Positions 27,299 to 35,226 of a DNA stretch of 64,000 nucleotides are shown piece by piece. The notes beneath the pieces are model-generated. The model saw nothing but the letters and a program-made list of their open reading frames with translations, was not told where the DNA came from and made no database searches. Position 1 is the stretch's first letter, and every line of letters begins with the position of its first letter. The translations under genes and the position numbers were made by a program. Source of the DNA: an uncultured Oscillospiraceae bacterium (lineage in GTDB: Bacteria > Bacillota > Clostridia > Oscillospirales > Acutalibacteraceae); the NCBI GenBank assembly GCA_900540275.1, contig UQFO01000001.1:186001-250000 (forward strand), read 5' to 3'.

Positions 27299-27757
27299 GT
27301 GAAAATACAGCTGAACCAGGACCCGGCCTTTACCGAAACGGAAATCATTATAAACTGCCCGCATGCGGACGAAGATATCCTGCGGCTTATCGCGTCGCTG
27401 CGTGTTTCTGAGCAGAAAATCACAGGGGAACTCGACGGAGAGCTGCGCCTGCTCGATATCAAAGATGTTTTATATATCGATACCGCTGATAAACGTACGT
27501 TCCTGTATACGGAAAAGCAGGTATATAAAAGCACGCTTCGCCTTTACGAGCTGGAAGAGCGCCTTGCCGGAATGGACTTTTTCCGGGCGGGCAAATCCTG
27601 TATCGTCAATTTCTGCCGCATCAGAAGTATTCGCCCGGAATTCGGCGGCCGCATGCTGCTTACCATGGAAAACGGGGAGAAGCTCTATGTGTCGCGCCAG
27701 TACGCGGTGGAATTAAAAGAAAAGCTAGACAAACTGGAAAGGGGAAAACAAGTATGA
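27299..27757 (+). CDS. LytTR-domain DNA-binding regulator
   Basis: A 152-residue protein: a short N-terminal region (about 50 residues) and a LytTR DNA-binding domain (from LLDIKDVLYID to VSRQYAVELKEKL), with the typical FFRAGKSCIVNFCRI segment. There is no receiver domain, so it is a stand-alone LytTR regulator. Its stop overlaps the start of a DUF3021 membrane gene, a pairing widespread in Firmicutes in which the membrane protein probably controls the regulator. GTG 27299 follows AAGGAGGGAGAAC. Confidence 0.88.
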   Translation: MKIQLNQDPAFTETEIIINCPHADEDILRLIASLRVSEQKITGELDGELRLLDIKDVLYIDTADKRTFLYTEKQVYKSTLRLYELEERLAGMDFFRAGKSCIVNFCRIRSIRPEFGGRMLLTMENGEKLYVSRQYAVELKEKLDKLERGKQV

Positions 27758-28206
27758 AACGATTTTTACAGCATGTTGTTGAATGGAAGACGGCGGCCTG
27801 CTATATGTTTACGGGAACTATAATCCTTTATATGTTGATTGCCGCCATCATGGGGCAGGAAAGCGCGAGCCTTATAACGCTGCTCGGCCTTTTGATTATC
27901 TCTTCGGTCGGCACGCTAATCCAGTATTTGTGTTTTACGCAGAACATTATCAAGAAAATGCGCTATACCGGGCGATTGTTCCTGTTCCTGCTCTTATTCC
28001 TGCCGGTCCTTACCGCCTGCGCGCTTACGCTGCACTGGTTTCCGCCGCAGTACGCGCTGGGCTGGCTGATTTTCATTGGCATCTTTCTTCTGGTGTTTGC
28101 GGCGATGACCCTTGGGTTTGAAATTTTCTACCGCGTTACCGGCAAAAAATACGACGGCCTTCTGGGTCAGTACAAGAGGGATAAGGAAAAGAAAACACGC
28201 GGATGA
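27754..28206 (+). CDS. DUF3021 membrane protein (LytTR partner)
   Basis: A 150-residue protein with four hydrophobic helices (about residues 15-35, 42-60, 74-94, 105-125) and a basic C-terminal tail. It overlaps the LytTR gene by ATGA, so the two are translated together. DUF3021 proteins accompany LytTR regulators and probably act as membrane inhibitors or sensors. No catalytic motif is visible. Confidence 0.85.
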   Translation: MKRFLQHVVEWKTAACYMFTGTIILYMLIAAIMGQESASLITLLGLLIISSVGTLIQYLCFTQNIIKKMRYTGRLFLFLLLFLPVLTACALTLHWFPPQYALGWLIFIGIFLLVFAAMTLGFEIFYRVTGKKYDGLLGQYKRDKEKKTRG

Positions 28207-28215
28207 CGGCATAAT

Positions 28216-28254
28216 GAAAAAAGCCCGGCCTGATTTACTGGCTGGGCTTTTTTA
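28216..28254 (+). terminator. terminator of the LytTR operon
   Basis: AAAAAAGCCCGGCC and GGCTGGGCTTTTTT pair around a short loop. Confidence 0.85.
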
Positions 28255-28324
28255 TGTAGGATAGTCAAACATGATGGACAGGATAAGCCGAATGTATAGC
28301 TGATGGCAGAAAAATAGATTTTTC

Positions 28325-28496
28325 ATGATGTACCGCCTTACGGCGAAATGATGGATTGCTTTGCAAAATGATGTGCCTTCGCTCCGCTGCGGCATGATGT
28401 AATGTTTGTCCCTATGTCCCGCGGGACACATCATTGCCAAAGGCAGTATAATCGCACGAAGCGCGGCATCATTGCACGAAAGGGCAAACATCATTC
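28325..28496. repeat. intergenic multi-hairpin repeat bounded by ATGATG/CATCAT
   Basis: Four ATGATG boxes (28325, 28348, 28368, 28394) on the left and three CATCAT boxes (28429, 28467, 28489) on the right punctuate short hairpins such as CCGCCTTACGGCG, GCCTTCGCTCCGCTGCGGC and TGTCCCGCGGGACA. An extra ATGATG lies at 28271. The whole has inverted symmetry around about 28415. No open reading frame of note is present. Confidence 0.6.
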
Positions 28497-28569
28497 AAAA
28501 AAGTTCCTTTTGCAGTGTTAAACCCCATTCAGCTGACAGGCTTATCCTTTTCCTGGGCATTTTTACCGC

Positions 28570-28598
28570 TTGACAGCCTAACGGTTGTTCGGTATAAT
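28570..28598 (+). promoter_or_regulatory. consensus promoter of the TetR operon with overlapping operator
   Basis: TTGACA, 17 bases, TATAAT. Two near-identical boxes, CCTAACGGTTG in the spacer and CCTAACGATTG just after -10, sit where a repressor would act, and CCTA/TAGG frames a small inverted repeat at 28602-28617. Autoregulation by the TetR protein is likely. Confidence 0.7.
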
Positions 28599-28627
28599 AT
28601 ACCTAACGATTGATAGGGGGTATGGAT

Positions 28628-29224
28628 ATGACCACAAAGGATAATATTATAGAACAGGCGCTGCGCCTGTTTTCCGCCAAGGGCTTCGAGGCGGTTTCCG
28701 TCAGGGACATTGCCCGCGCGGTGGGCATTAAGGAAAGCTCGCTTTATTACCACTTTAAAAACAAGCAGGATATTTTCGACACCATTGTCGATACCTGTTT
28801 TCAAAAGGCCAATGAGTATTTCCGCAGGCAGTCGCTTCCCTTTGAAGATGGGGACGATATTTCCATGTACAGCGGAATCGATACGGATACGCTCACCGGG
28901 CTGATTTTTTCTACCTTTGGCTATTTTTTTGACGACCCTTACAATGTGATGTTCCGCAGGCTGTTGACCGTCAGCCAGTTCGATAACGAAAAGGCGCGCC
29001 GGATTTACCGCCAGCTTTACCGTGAATATCCCATCACCTTTCAAACGGGTATTTTTAAAATGCTCATGAAAACGGGAGAATTCCGGGAGGAGGACCCGGC
29101 TGCAGTTGCTATGGAGTTTTATGCCGTGCCCTTTATGCTAATCCATACGTGCGACAGCTTGGAGGAGGCAAAACCCGCGCTATCGGAGCATGTACGGCAA
29201 TTCGTGAGGAACTACCATGTTTAA
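28628..29224 (+). CDS. TetR/AcrR family transcriptional regulator
   Basis: A 198-residue regulator with an N-terminal helix-turn-helix (AVSVRDIARAVGIKESSLYYHFKNK, residues 22-46 or so) and an all-helical ligand domain. ATG 28628 lies eight bases after AGGGGG; ATG 28622 is too close. It is the first gene of a three-gene operon with a membrane protein and a flavodoxin, whose overlaps (8 and 4 bases) imply joint translation. It probably represses its own operon. The ligand is unknown. Confidence 0.9.
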   Translation: MTTKDNIIEQALRLFSAKGFEAVSVRDIARAVGIKESSLYYHFKNKQDIFDTIVDTCFQKANEYFRRQSLPFEDGDDISMYSGIDTDTLTGLIFSTFGYFFDDPYNVMFRRLLTVSQFDNEKARRIYRQLYREYPITFQTGIFKMLMKTGEFREEDPAAVAMEFYAVPFMLIHTCDSLEEAKPALSEHVRQFVRNYHV

Positions 29225-29924
29225 CCGTATCCGGCTATTTACAAGCGGATTCCTGTTCTTTTTCTCCATTTACTGTATTATTTGGAATCCGCAGCTTCCG
29301 TTTTCCCTGCCCACATGGGTGTACATAGCCGCAACTGTGTATTTTGCCGCGTTCCCCGTGAAGGATATGCTCCCGCAATTCAGCCGTAACAGGTATAAGG
29401 GCCGGCAGTTTGGGTACGGATACGAGGGAAAGCCAGACTGCACGGAAACGGCGCTTTTACAAACAAAACGGAAATACGACCGCCGCGCTTTGGCGGTGCT
29501 CGTATTCTGGCTATGCTTCATGGCTTCGGCCGGCTCGCTTTACTTAACCGGTGTAATCGGGCGGGAATGGATATTTTTCTTTTTTGCCCTCTCCAACTTT
29601 GGAGTTTACTTTTCCATTTTTTTCTGGTGCCCGTTTTATTCGCTGTTTTTACACCCGGAATGCTGTATGGAATGCCGTATTTATAATTGGGACAGCTTTT
29701 TTTCCTACAGCTTTCTGATTTATTTACCGTCGGTATGTACTGTACTGCTGTTTTCCCTGGGGGTACTTTCCCTGCTCGTATGGGAAAGTATGCATCACAG
29801 GCACCCCGAGCGGTTTTATAAAGTAAGCAGCGCTGGCCTTGCATGCGAGCTATGCGACCATGAAGCCTGTAAGCAGAACAAAAAGAAATTTTTCAGCAAA
29901 GAGCTTAAGGAGGAAGAAAAATGA
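29217..29924 (+). CDS. Cys-containing membrane protein of unknown function
   Basis: A 235-residue membrane protein with about five hydrophobic helices (residues 7-25, 33-50, 90-112, 118-138, 155-180). Cys clusters occur at HPECCMECRIYNWDSFF and ACELCDHEACKQN, on or near the membrane and in the C-terminal tail, suggesting metal or redox chemistry. It overlaps both neighbours and lies between TetR and a flavodoxin. I recognise the gene order from Clostridia but not a function. Confidence 0.7.
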   Translation: MFNRIRLFTSGFLFFFSIYCIIWNPQLPFSLPTWVYIAATVYFAAFPVKDMLPQFSRNRYKGRQFGYGYEGKPDCTETALLQTKRKYDRRALAVLVFWLCFMASAGSLYLTGVIGREWIFFFFALSNFGVYFSIFFWCPFYSLFLHPECCMECRIYNWDSFFSYSFLIYLPSVCTVLLFSLGVLSLLVWESMHHRHPERFYKVSSAGLACELCDHEACKQNKKKFFSKELKEEEK

Positions 29925-30448
29925 ACGCTATTATCCTGTATTATTCTAAAACCGGCTTTACAAAGCGTTACGCACAGTGGATAAGTGAAGCGCTTTCCTG
30001 TGAATGCGTTTCCTTTGAACAGCGCGGCCGCGTCGATTTTTCCAAATATGATACGGTTATATTCGGCAGCTGTGTGCAGGCGGGCAAGGTGCAGAAACTC
30101 GGCTGGCTCAAAAAACAGCTCCCTGCGTGGGCGGATAAAAAGGCCGCGGCTTTCGCCGTAGGCGCCATGCCGCCGGACAGCCCGGTGACATTGGATTTGC
30201 CAAAGAATAATTTAACACCGCAGGAGCGGGAGAGGGTGGAATTGTTTTATTTTCCCGGCGGTCTAGACTATGAAAAGATGTCTTTTTTCAATAAAAAAAT
30301 CATGAAGATGTTTGCCTCGATGATGTCGAAAAAACAGGATAAAACGCCGCAGGAGGAAGAGGCGGCGCGTGCGCTTTCACAAACCTACGACTTATCCAGC
30401 CGGAAATTCACCGAGCCGCTGTTAAGCTTTTTAAGGGAACGGGACTAA
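29921..30448 (+). CDS. flavodoxin-domain protein
   Basis: A 175-residue protein with a flavodoxin fold: phosphate loop YYSKTGFTKRYA, second strand FGSCVQAGKVQKLGW and a GAMPPDS turn. It resembles the protoporphyrinogen-oxidase/flavodoxin 5 group rather than electron-transfer flavodoxins. It overlaps the upstream membrane gene by ATGA, so a redox role together with that Cys-rich protein is a reasonable guess. Confidence 0.85.
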   Translation: MNAIILYYSKTGFTKRYAQWISEALSCECVSFEQRGRVDFSKYDTVIFGSCVQAGKVQKLGWLKKQLPAWADKKAAAFAVGAMPPDSPVTLDLPKNNLTPQERERVELFYFPGGLDYEKMSFFNKKIMKMFASMMSKKQDKTPQEEEAARALSQTYDLSSRKFTEPLLSFLRERD

Positions 30449-30468
30449 AAACCTGTTCCCTTATTTTT
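30432..30468 (+). terminator. terminator overlapping the flavodoxin stop
   Basis: AAGGGAAC/GTTCCCTT stem followed by ATTTTT; the left arm is within the last codons. Confidence 0.75.
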
Positions 30469-30500
30469 CAAAAAAAATTGAAAATTTATGGAAGATACCC

Positions 30501-30529
30501 TTGACAATTTGGTTAGTCGCTGCTAATAT
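30501..30529 (+). promoter_or_regulatory. predicted promoter of the feo locus
   Basis: TTGACA, 17 bases, TAATAT. A GGTTAG-N6-CTAATA operator lies in the spacer and overlaps the -10 box, an ideal place for repression. Confidence 0.75.
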
Positions 30530-30553
30530 AAATACGGTTAGAGATTGCTAACC
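30511..30553. promoter_or_regulatory. tandem palindromic operators upstream of feoA
   Basis: Site 1 is GGTTAG-N6-CTAATA (30511-30528) and site 2 the perfect GGTTAG-N6-CTAACC (30536-30553). Two further GGTTAG half-sites follow at 30564 and 30571. The half-site resembles the core of DtxR/IdeR iron boxes, but the six-base gap differs from the classical box. An iron-sensing repressor is the likely reader; no such regulator gene is in the window. Confidence 0.65.
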
Positions 30554-30605
30554 TTTGTTTTTTGGTTAGAGGTTAGACAAGACTTACTTAAAGCGAGGAG
30601 TGAAT

Positions 30606-30818
30606 ATGATGCCATTGACGCTTGCAGGTATCGGAGAGGAAAACATGATAAAAAAAATCGGCGGCAAGCCTGAGATAAGGGCGCATCTGGAAAATCTCGG
30701 GTTTGTGACCGGGGGGAACGTCACAGTAGTTTCAGCCATGGGCGGCAGCCTCATAGTCAATGTCAAGGAATCCCGTGTGGCAATCAGCCGTGAAATGGCA
30801 AATAAAATTATGGTGTAA
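30606..30818 (+). CDS. feoA: ferrous iron transport protein A (first copy)
   Basis: A 70-residue SH3-like FeoA protein: HLENLGFVTGGNVTVVS, then SLIVNVKESRVAISREMANKIMV, which is the conserved C-terminal half of the family. FeoA binds the FeoB cytoplasmic domain and supports ferrous iron uptake. ATG 30606 follows AAGCGAGGAG; ATG 30609 is an alternative. It leads an operon with a second feoA and feoB under the operator-controlled promoter. Confidence 0.88.
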   Translation: MMPLTLAGIGEENMIKKIGGKPEIRAHLENLGFVTGGNVTVVSAMGGSLIVNVKESRVAISREMANKIMV

Positions 30819-30848
30819 GCCATTTTGAGTCAACAGGGAGGAATCAAA

Positions 30849-31070
30849 ATGAAAACGCTCAAGCAGGCAAAAATCGGGGATACGGTCACTGTGGTGAAGC
30901 TCCATGGGGAGGGCGCCGTCAAGCGCAGGATTATGGATATGGGCATTACCAGGGGGATTCCAGTGCATATCCGCAGGGTCGCTCCTCTGGGAGACCCGGT
31001 TGAGGTTACCGTCAGGGGCTACGAGCTTTCCATAAGAAAAGCGGACGCAGGAATGATTGAGGTGGAATAG
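30849..31070 (+). CDS. feoA: ferrous iron transport protein A (second copy)
   Basis: A 73-residue FeoA with the full motif set: RRIMDMGITRGIPVHIRRVAPLGDP and VTVRGYELSIRKADA. It differs strongly from the upstream copy, so the two probably bind different faces of FeoB rather than being a recent duplication. AGGGAGGAATC precedes ATG 30849. Confidence 0.92.
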   Translation: MKTLKQAKIGDTVTVVKLHGEGAVKRRIMDMGITRGIPVHIRRVAPLGDPVEVTVRGYELSIRKADAGMIEVE

Positions 31071-31103
31071 TTCCTTTTTGAGACTAAAAGGAATTGTTTT
31101 TGG

Positions 31104-31135
31104 CGCGATAGGTTAGCTATGGCTAACCTATCGCG
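31104..31135. promoter_or_regulatory. 32-bp inverted repeat containing the feo operator, between feoA and feoB
   Basis: Perfect 13-bp arms, CGCGATAGGTTAG and CTAACCTATCGCG, around a six-base centre. The core is GGTTAG-N6-CTAACC, identical in layout to the sites before feoA. It could be a second operator or, as RNA, a hairpin that sets the feoA:feoB ratio. Confidence 0.65.
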
Positions 31136-31171
31136 TATCCGGGCCTATCGTATTTGGAAAGGAAGATTTTT

Positions 31172-33583
31172 ATGAACATTAGAATCGCCCTGGCGGGCAA
31201 TCCGAACAGCGGCAAAACGACGCTCTTTAACGCCTTGACCGGTTCCAACCAATTTGTGGGAAACTGGCCCGGCGTTACGGTGGAAAAAAAGGAAGGCAAG
31301 CTTAAAAAACACGATAATGTTGTTATTACAGACCTTCCCGGCATTTATTCCCTGTCGCCCTATACGCTGGAAGAGGTCGTTGCAAGAAAATATCTCATTG
31401 AGGAACGGCCCGACGCTGTCCTCAATATTATCGATGGCACAAACCTCGAGCGGAATCTATATCTGACCACACAGCTGACTGAGCTTGGTATTCCCGTCGT
31501 AGCGGCTGTCAATATGATGGATATTGTCCGAAAAAACGGAGACAAAATTAACATAGAAGAGCTTTCCCGCGAGCTTGGATGCCGTGTCGTCGAGGTATCC
31601 GCGCTAAAGGGCAGCGGCGTCATGGAAGCCGCGCAGGCGGCGGTTGAGGCGGCAAACGGCCCCAAAACCGTTGCGCGGCACAGCTTCAGCGGCGCGGTGG
31701 AGCATGCAATTGCACACATCGAAGAGGCGGCGGTACATAATCTTCCGGAGGAACAGCAGCGCTGGTACGCTATCAAGATTTTCGAGCGTGATGAAAAGGT
31801 ACTTTCCGGCTTAGGCATTGGGAAAGCTTTGCTCGGGCATATCGAGCAGGATATCAAGGCCGCCGAGCAGGAGCTCGGCGACGACGCGGAAAGCATCATT
31901 ACCAACGAGCGTTATCTTTATATCGCTTCCATCATTAAGGGGTGCTATAAGAAAAAAAATAGGGGGAAGGCTTCCACATCAGATAAAATCGACCGTGTGG
32001 TCACAAACCGCTGGGCGGCGCTGCCGATTTTCGCGGCCGTCATGTTTATCGTTTATTTCCTATCCGTTTCGACGGTCGGTACCTGGGCGACCGACTGGGC
32101 AAACGACGGCGTGTTCGGCGATGGCTGGCACCTGTTTACCATAGGCGCGGCCGAGTATGAAGCGGCAGCCGGCGCATATGCGGAACAGGGCGCTGTCGTC
32201 GCGTCTTTTGAAGCGGCGGCAGAGAAGGCGGGGATTGACCCGGATAAAGCAGCAAGCCTCACAACAACCGCTTACCTGTATGATGACGAGGGCAGCGTGG
32301 AGGAAGAAATACCCGTTACATACGCTTCCTATAAGGAAGCGGCAAAGATTGAAGAGCCGGACCCCGCAAATTACGGCGTCTGGGTACCGGGCCTTCCGGG
32401 GCTGCTTGAAGAAGGCCTGAAAGCAATCAACTGTGCGGATTGGCTGCAGGGCTTGATTTTGGACGGTATTGTGGGCGGCGTAGGCGCTGTGCTCGGCTTT
32501 GTCCCGCAGATGCTCGTGCTGTTTTTGCTTCTTGCTGCTTTGGAAGCGTGCGGCTATATGGCGCGTATCGCCTTTGTTATGGACCGTATCTTCCGCAAGT
32601 TCGGTCTGTCCGGCAAATCGTTTATCCCGATGCTCATCGGCACCGGCTGCGGTATCCCTGGTATTATGGCGTCACGTACGATTGAAAACGAACGCGACCG
32701 GCGTATGACGATTATGACTACGACGTTTATTCCCTGCGGCGCAAAGCTCCCGATTATTGCGCTGATAGCGGGCGCCCTGTTCGGCGGTGCGTGGTGGGTA
32801 GCGCCAAGCGCTTATTTCATCGGCATTGCCGCCATTATCATTTCCGGTATCATGCTCAAAAAAACAAGAATATTCGCGGGCGACCCGGCCCCGTTTGTCA
32901 TGGAGCTTCCGCCGTACCACCTGCCGACCGTCGGCAATATGCTCCGTTCCATGTGGGAGCGCGCGTGGTCGTTTATCAAAAAGGCGGGTACTGTCATCCT
33001 GCTTTCGGCAATCGTGCTTTGGTTCCTGCAGGCTTTCGGATTTGAAAACGGCGGCTTTGGTATGGTGGAAGACCTCAATCATTCAATTCTTGCTGTTATC
33101 GGAGGAGCGATTGCGTGGATTTTCTCCCCGCTCGGCTGGGGCAACTGGCAGAGCGCGGTTGCAACCATTACGGGCCTGATTGCGAAGGAAAACGTCGTCG
33201 GTACCTTCGGCGTGCTCTTCGGCGGGTTTGACGAGGTAGCGGAGAACGGATGGCAGATTTGGGCAAATATGAGAACCGTGTTTACACCGCTCGCGGCATA
33301 TTCCTTCCTCATTTTCAATCTCCTGTGCGCTCCGTGCTTTGCGGCAATCGGCGCTATCAAGCGGGAAATGAACAACGCAAAGTGGACTCTGTTCGCTGTT
33401 GCTTACCAGTGCGTGTTCGCATATGCAATCGCCCTTGTAGTGTACCAGCTTGGTATGCTGTTTATTGGGCAGGGCAATATTACCGGCTCAATTGCGGCCT
33501 TCCTGATTGCTGCGCTGCTTGCGTTTATGCTGCTGCGCCCTTATAAAGAGAGTACGACGCTCAAGGCTAAGGTGAAAGTATGA
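31172..33583 (+). CDS. feoB: ferrous iron transporter FeoB with enlarged loop
   Basis: An 803-residue membrane protein. The N-terminal G domain has GNPNSGKTT (G1), DLPGIYSL (G3) and NMMD (G4), followed by a helical GDI-like region and a polytopic membrane domain with two gate-like segments (SFIPMLIGTGCGIPGIMASR and the later GLIAKENVVGTFG). Between the first membrane helix and the gate lies an Ala/Glu-rich insert of about 85 residues (roughly 315-400), which makes the protein longer than typical FeoB. It imports Fe(2+) under anaerobic conditions. ATG 31172 follows GGAAAGGAAG. A FeoB-associated Cys-rich protein follows. Confidence 0.95.
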   Translation: MNIRIALAGNPNSGKTTLFNALTGSNQFVGNWPGVTVEKKEGKLKKHDNVVITDLPGIYSLSPYTLEEVVARKYLIEERPDAVLNIIDGTNLERNLYLTTQLTELGIPVVAAVNMMDIVRKNGDKINIEELSRELGCRVVEVSALKGSGVMEAAQAAVEAANGPKTVARHSFSGAVEHAIAHIEEAAVHNLPEEQQRWYAIKIFERDEKVLSGLGIGKALLGHIEQDIKAAEQELGDDAESIITNERYLYIASIIKGCYKKKNRGKASTSDKIDRVVTNRWAALPIFAAVMFIVYFLSVSTVGTWATDWANDGVFGDGWHLFTIGAAEYEAAAGAYAEQGAVVASFEAAAEKAGIDPDKAASLTTTAYLYDDEGSVEEEIPVTYASYKEAAKIEEPDPANYGVWVPGLPGLLEEGLKAINCADWLQGLILDGIVGGVGAVLGFVPQMLVLFLLLAALEACGYMARIAFVMDRIFRKFGLSGKSFIPMLIGTGCGIPGIMASRTIENERDRRMTIMTTTFIPCGAKLPIIALIAGALFGGAWWVAPSAYFIGIAAIIISGIMLKKTRIFAGDPAPFVMELPPYHLPTVGNMLRSMWERAWSFIKKAGTVILLSAIVLWFLQAFGFENGGFGMVEDLNHSILAVIGGAIAWIFSPLGWGNWQSAVATITGLIAKENVVGTFGVLFGGFDEVAENGWQIWANMRTVFTPLAAYSFLIFNLLCAPCFAAIGAIKREMNNAKWTLFAVAYQCVFAYAIALVVYQLGMLFIGQGNITGSIAAFLIAALLAFMLLRPYKESTTLKAKVKV

Positions 33584-33602
33584 TAATAAAGGAGGCGTCA
33601 TC

Positions 33603-33773
33603 ATGCTGGGCTTTTTAGCGGAAAACTGGGGTTCCATTCTCATCGGCGCCATTGTGGCGGCAGCCGTTTGTTTAATTGTTGTGAAGCTAATCCGCAATAA
33701 GAAAAAGGGGGAAACCTCATGTGGCTGCGGCTGCGGCCACTGCCCATCTTCGGGTATATGCCATAAAAGATAA
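33603..33773 (+). CDS. FeoB-associated Cys-rich membrane protein
   Basis: A 56-residue protein: one membrane helix (about residues 10-29), a basic stretch and a Cys-rich tail SCGCGCGHCPSSGICHKR. It follows feoB by 19 bases with AAAGGAGGCG upstream. Such proteins are regular feoB companions in Firmicutes and may hand iron on or assist assembly of the transporter. Confidence 0.88.
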   Translation: MLGFLAENWGSILIGAIVAAAVCLIVVKLIRNKKKGETSCGCGCGHCPSSGICHKR

Positions 33774-33795
33774 AGGCCTGCCGCAAGGCAAAAAC

Positions 33796-33827
33796 CGGCG
33801 GGGCGCGATTTGATTCACGCCCCGCCG
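33796..33827 (+). terminator. strong hairpin after the feo operon
   Basis: CGGCGGGGCG/CGCCCCGCCG perfect stem, without a T tract after it. Probable transcript end or 3' stabiliser. Confidence 0.5.
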
Positions 33828-33999
33828 TCGCTGATGTTATACACTATTTCAACTCTGTTAGACCTCTTCGCAAACTGGGTGAAAAACCGCCTTTCAATTT
33901 TGCATTAATCAGTCGGTTTAATTCTCTTTTTCTGTCTACTATCTATTGCTTACTTTCCAAATGAATTTACCGCGGCATAAAATAAAATCGGTCATGAAA

Positions 34000-34050
34000 C
34001 GGCGTTCTGCCCGGTATGAAAACTGCCGGGCATAAAAACGCCGCTTTTTA
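34000..34050 (+). terminator. two-part hairpin with T tract
   Basis: Outer pair CGGCGTT/AACGCCG and inner pair TGCCCGG/CCGGGCA, followed by CTTTTTA. The rest of 33828-33999 holds no gene that I can support. Confidence 0.6.
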
Positions 34051-34060
34051 TAAAAAATAT

Positions 34061-34078
34061 AGTTAGTTGATGCTAACT
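34061..34078. promoter_or_regulatory. feo-type operator before the DUF2325/DUF3793 pair
   Basis: AGTTAG-N6-CTAACT: same half-site length and gap as the operators at the feo locus, with one change per arm. It lies about 30 bases before the start codon. Confidence 0.6.
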
Positions 34079-34110
34079 GAATAATTTTGCTGAAAGAAAG
34101 GATGATAATT

Positions 34111-34398
34111 ATGCGTGTTGTAATTATCGGCGGGAATGAGAGAATGGCCTGTCAGTATGCAAATATTTGTAAGTGCTACGGATGCAAGGCGAAGGTTTTC
34201 ACGAAGGAAAGCGGTTCGCTTAAAAAAAAGATGGGCTGCCCCGACCTTTTGATTTTATTTACCAATACGGTTTCTCACAAGATGGCCGTCAGCGCGTCCC
34301 AGGAGGCGAAACGGAATAAAATCCCAATTGCTCACGTACATGCAAGCAGCGCCTGTGCTTTGCGTAATGTGCTGTCCGAGCGCTGCAAAACCGCTTAA
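34111..34398 (+). CDS. DUF2325 domain protein
   Basis: A 95-residue protein starting MRVVIIGGNERMACQY, with GCKAKVFTK and LFTNTVSHKMA, the typical DUF2325 blocks. The fold looks like a small Rossmann-like domain. It appears with ferrous iron and oxidative-stress genes in many anaerobes, but its function is not established. ATG 34111 is preceded by GAAAGG; ATG 34102 in frame is also possible. A feo-type operator upstream suggests iron control, and the next gene follows 15 bases later. Confidence 0.82.
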   Translation: MRVVIIGGNERMACQYANICKCYGCKAKVFTKESGSLKKKMGCPDLLILFTNTVSHKMAVSASQEAKRNKIPIAHVHASSACALRNVLSERCKTA

Positions 34399-34413
34399 AA
34401 AGGGGTCATCCGC

Positions 34414-34965
34414 TTGTTTGAGAAATATTTAATCGACCACTGCGCGCCGACGCTTGCCTCGCTGAAAACCGGCAGCCTATTTAATTTGCCGCTTTCAGAG
34501 GCGGACGATTTACCTGAACAAACACAGCGGTGGAACCGGGAGCTCGGGGAAAAGGGTATTACGCTTTATATCCTGCGGTTTTGCAATCGCGGCGCGCTTG
34601 TATATGTCTGCAGGACCAGCCGCCTTGAAAAGGAATTAACAAAACCTGAGGTGCAGCGCTTTTTATCGGGTTACGGATACCGGGCGTTTGGCACGGATTA
34701 CGCGGTCGAAAGGCTGAAGCAGCGGCTTTGTACGGAAGATAGCTTTCCGCATGAAATCGGTATATTTCTTGGCTATCCTCTTGAGGATGTAAAAGGCTTT
34801 ATTGAAAACGCCGGAAAAAACGCCAAGTGTACCGGATGCTGGAAGGTATATAACAACGAATGTGAAGCAATCAGGACATTCCAGCAATATAAAAAATGCA
34901 GGGATGTGTATGCCCGCCTGTGGACGCAGGGAATCAGTGTCCGGCAGCTCACAGTGCCTGTTTAA
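34414..34965 (+). CDS. DUF3793 family protein
   Basis: A 183-residue protein of the DUF3793 family: SLKTGSLFNLPL at the start, an EIGIFLGYPLEDVKGFIEN motif and the CTGCWKVYN Cys pair followed by CEAIRTFQQYKKCR. These proteins often sit near flavodoxins or iron transport genes and may bind a metal or cofactor through the Cys residues. The start is TTG 34414 behind AAAAAGGGG. Co-transcribed with the DUF2325 gene. Confidence 0.82.
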   Translation: MFEKYLIDHCAPTLASLKTGSLFNLPLSEADDLPEQTQRWNRELGEKGITLYILRFCNRGALVYVCRTSRLEKELTKPEVQRFLSGYGYRAFGTDYAVERLKQRLCTEDSFPHEIGIFLGYPLEDVKGFIENAGKNAKCTGCWKVYNNECEAIRTFQQYKKCRDVYARLWTQGISVRQLTVPV

Positions 34966-35106
34966 AATAAATACCGAAATGATGGCGATAAAGGCTGTGG
35001 AGCTGCGGCTTTGTACCACAGCGGCAAGGGCAGGCTCAAGCGGGTAACCGCATAAAAAGCGGCGGCATTCAAATCATATTTTTTTGGTATACGCAGTAGC
35101 GTGAGG

Positions 35107-35137
35107 GCCGGTGCAGCTTTGGCTGTGCCGGCTTTTT
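35107..35137 (+). terminator. terminator after the DUF3793 gene
   Basis: GCCGGTGCAGC/GCTGTGCCGGC stem (one G-U pair) followed by TTTTT. Confidence 0.85.
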
Positions 35138-35226
35138 GCCGTCATTCCATGCCGAGATACGGTTTAATCATGCCGTAAGCTCCCATACTATTCAGTAGGT
35201 TATTTTGCGGAATGTGGGTGTCACAG

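Noticed and set aside
28325..28496. CRISPR array
   Set aside because: The repeated boxes are only six bases, irregularly spaced, and switch orientation; no cas genes are nearby.
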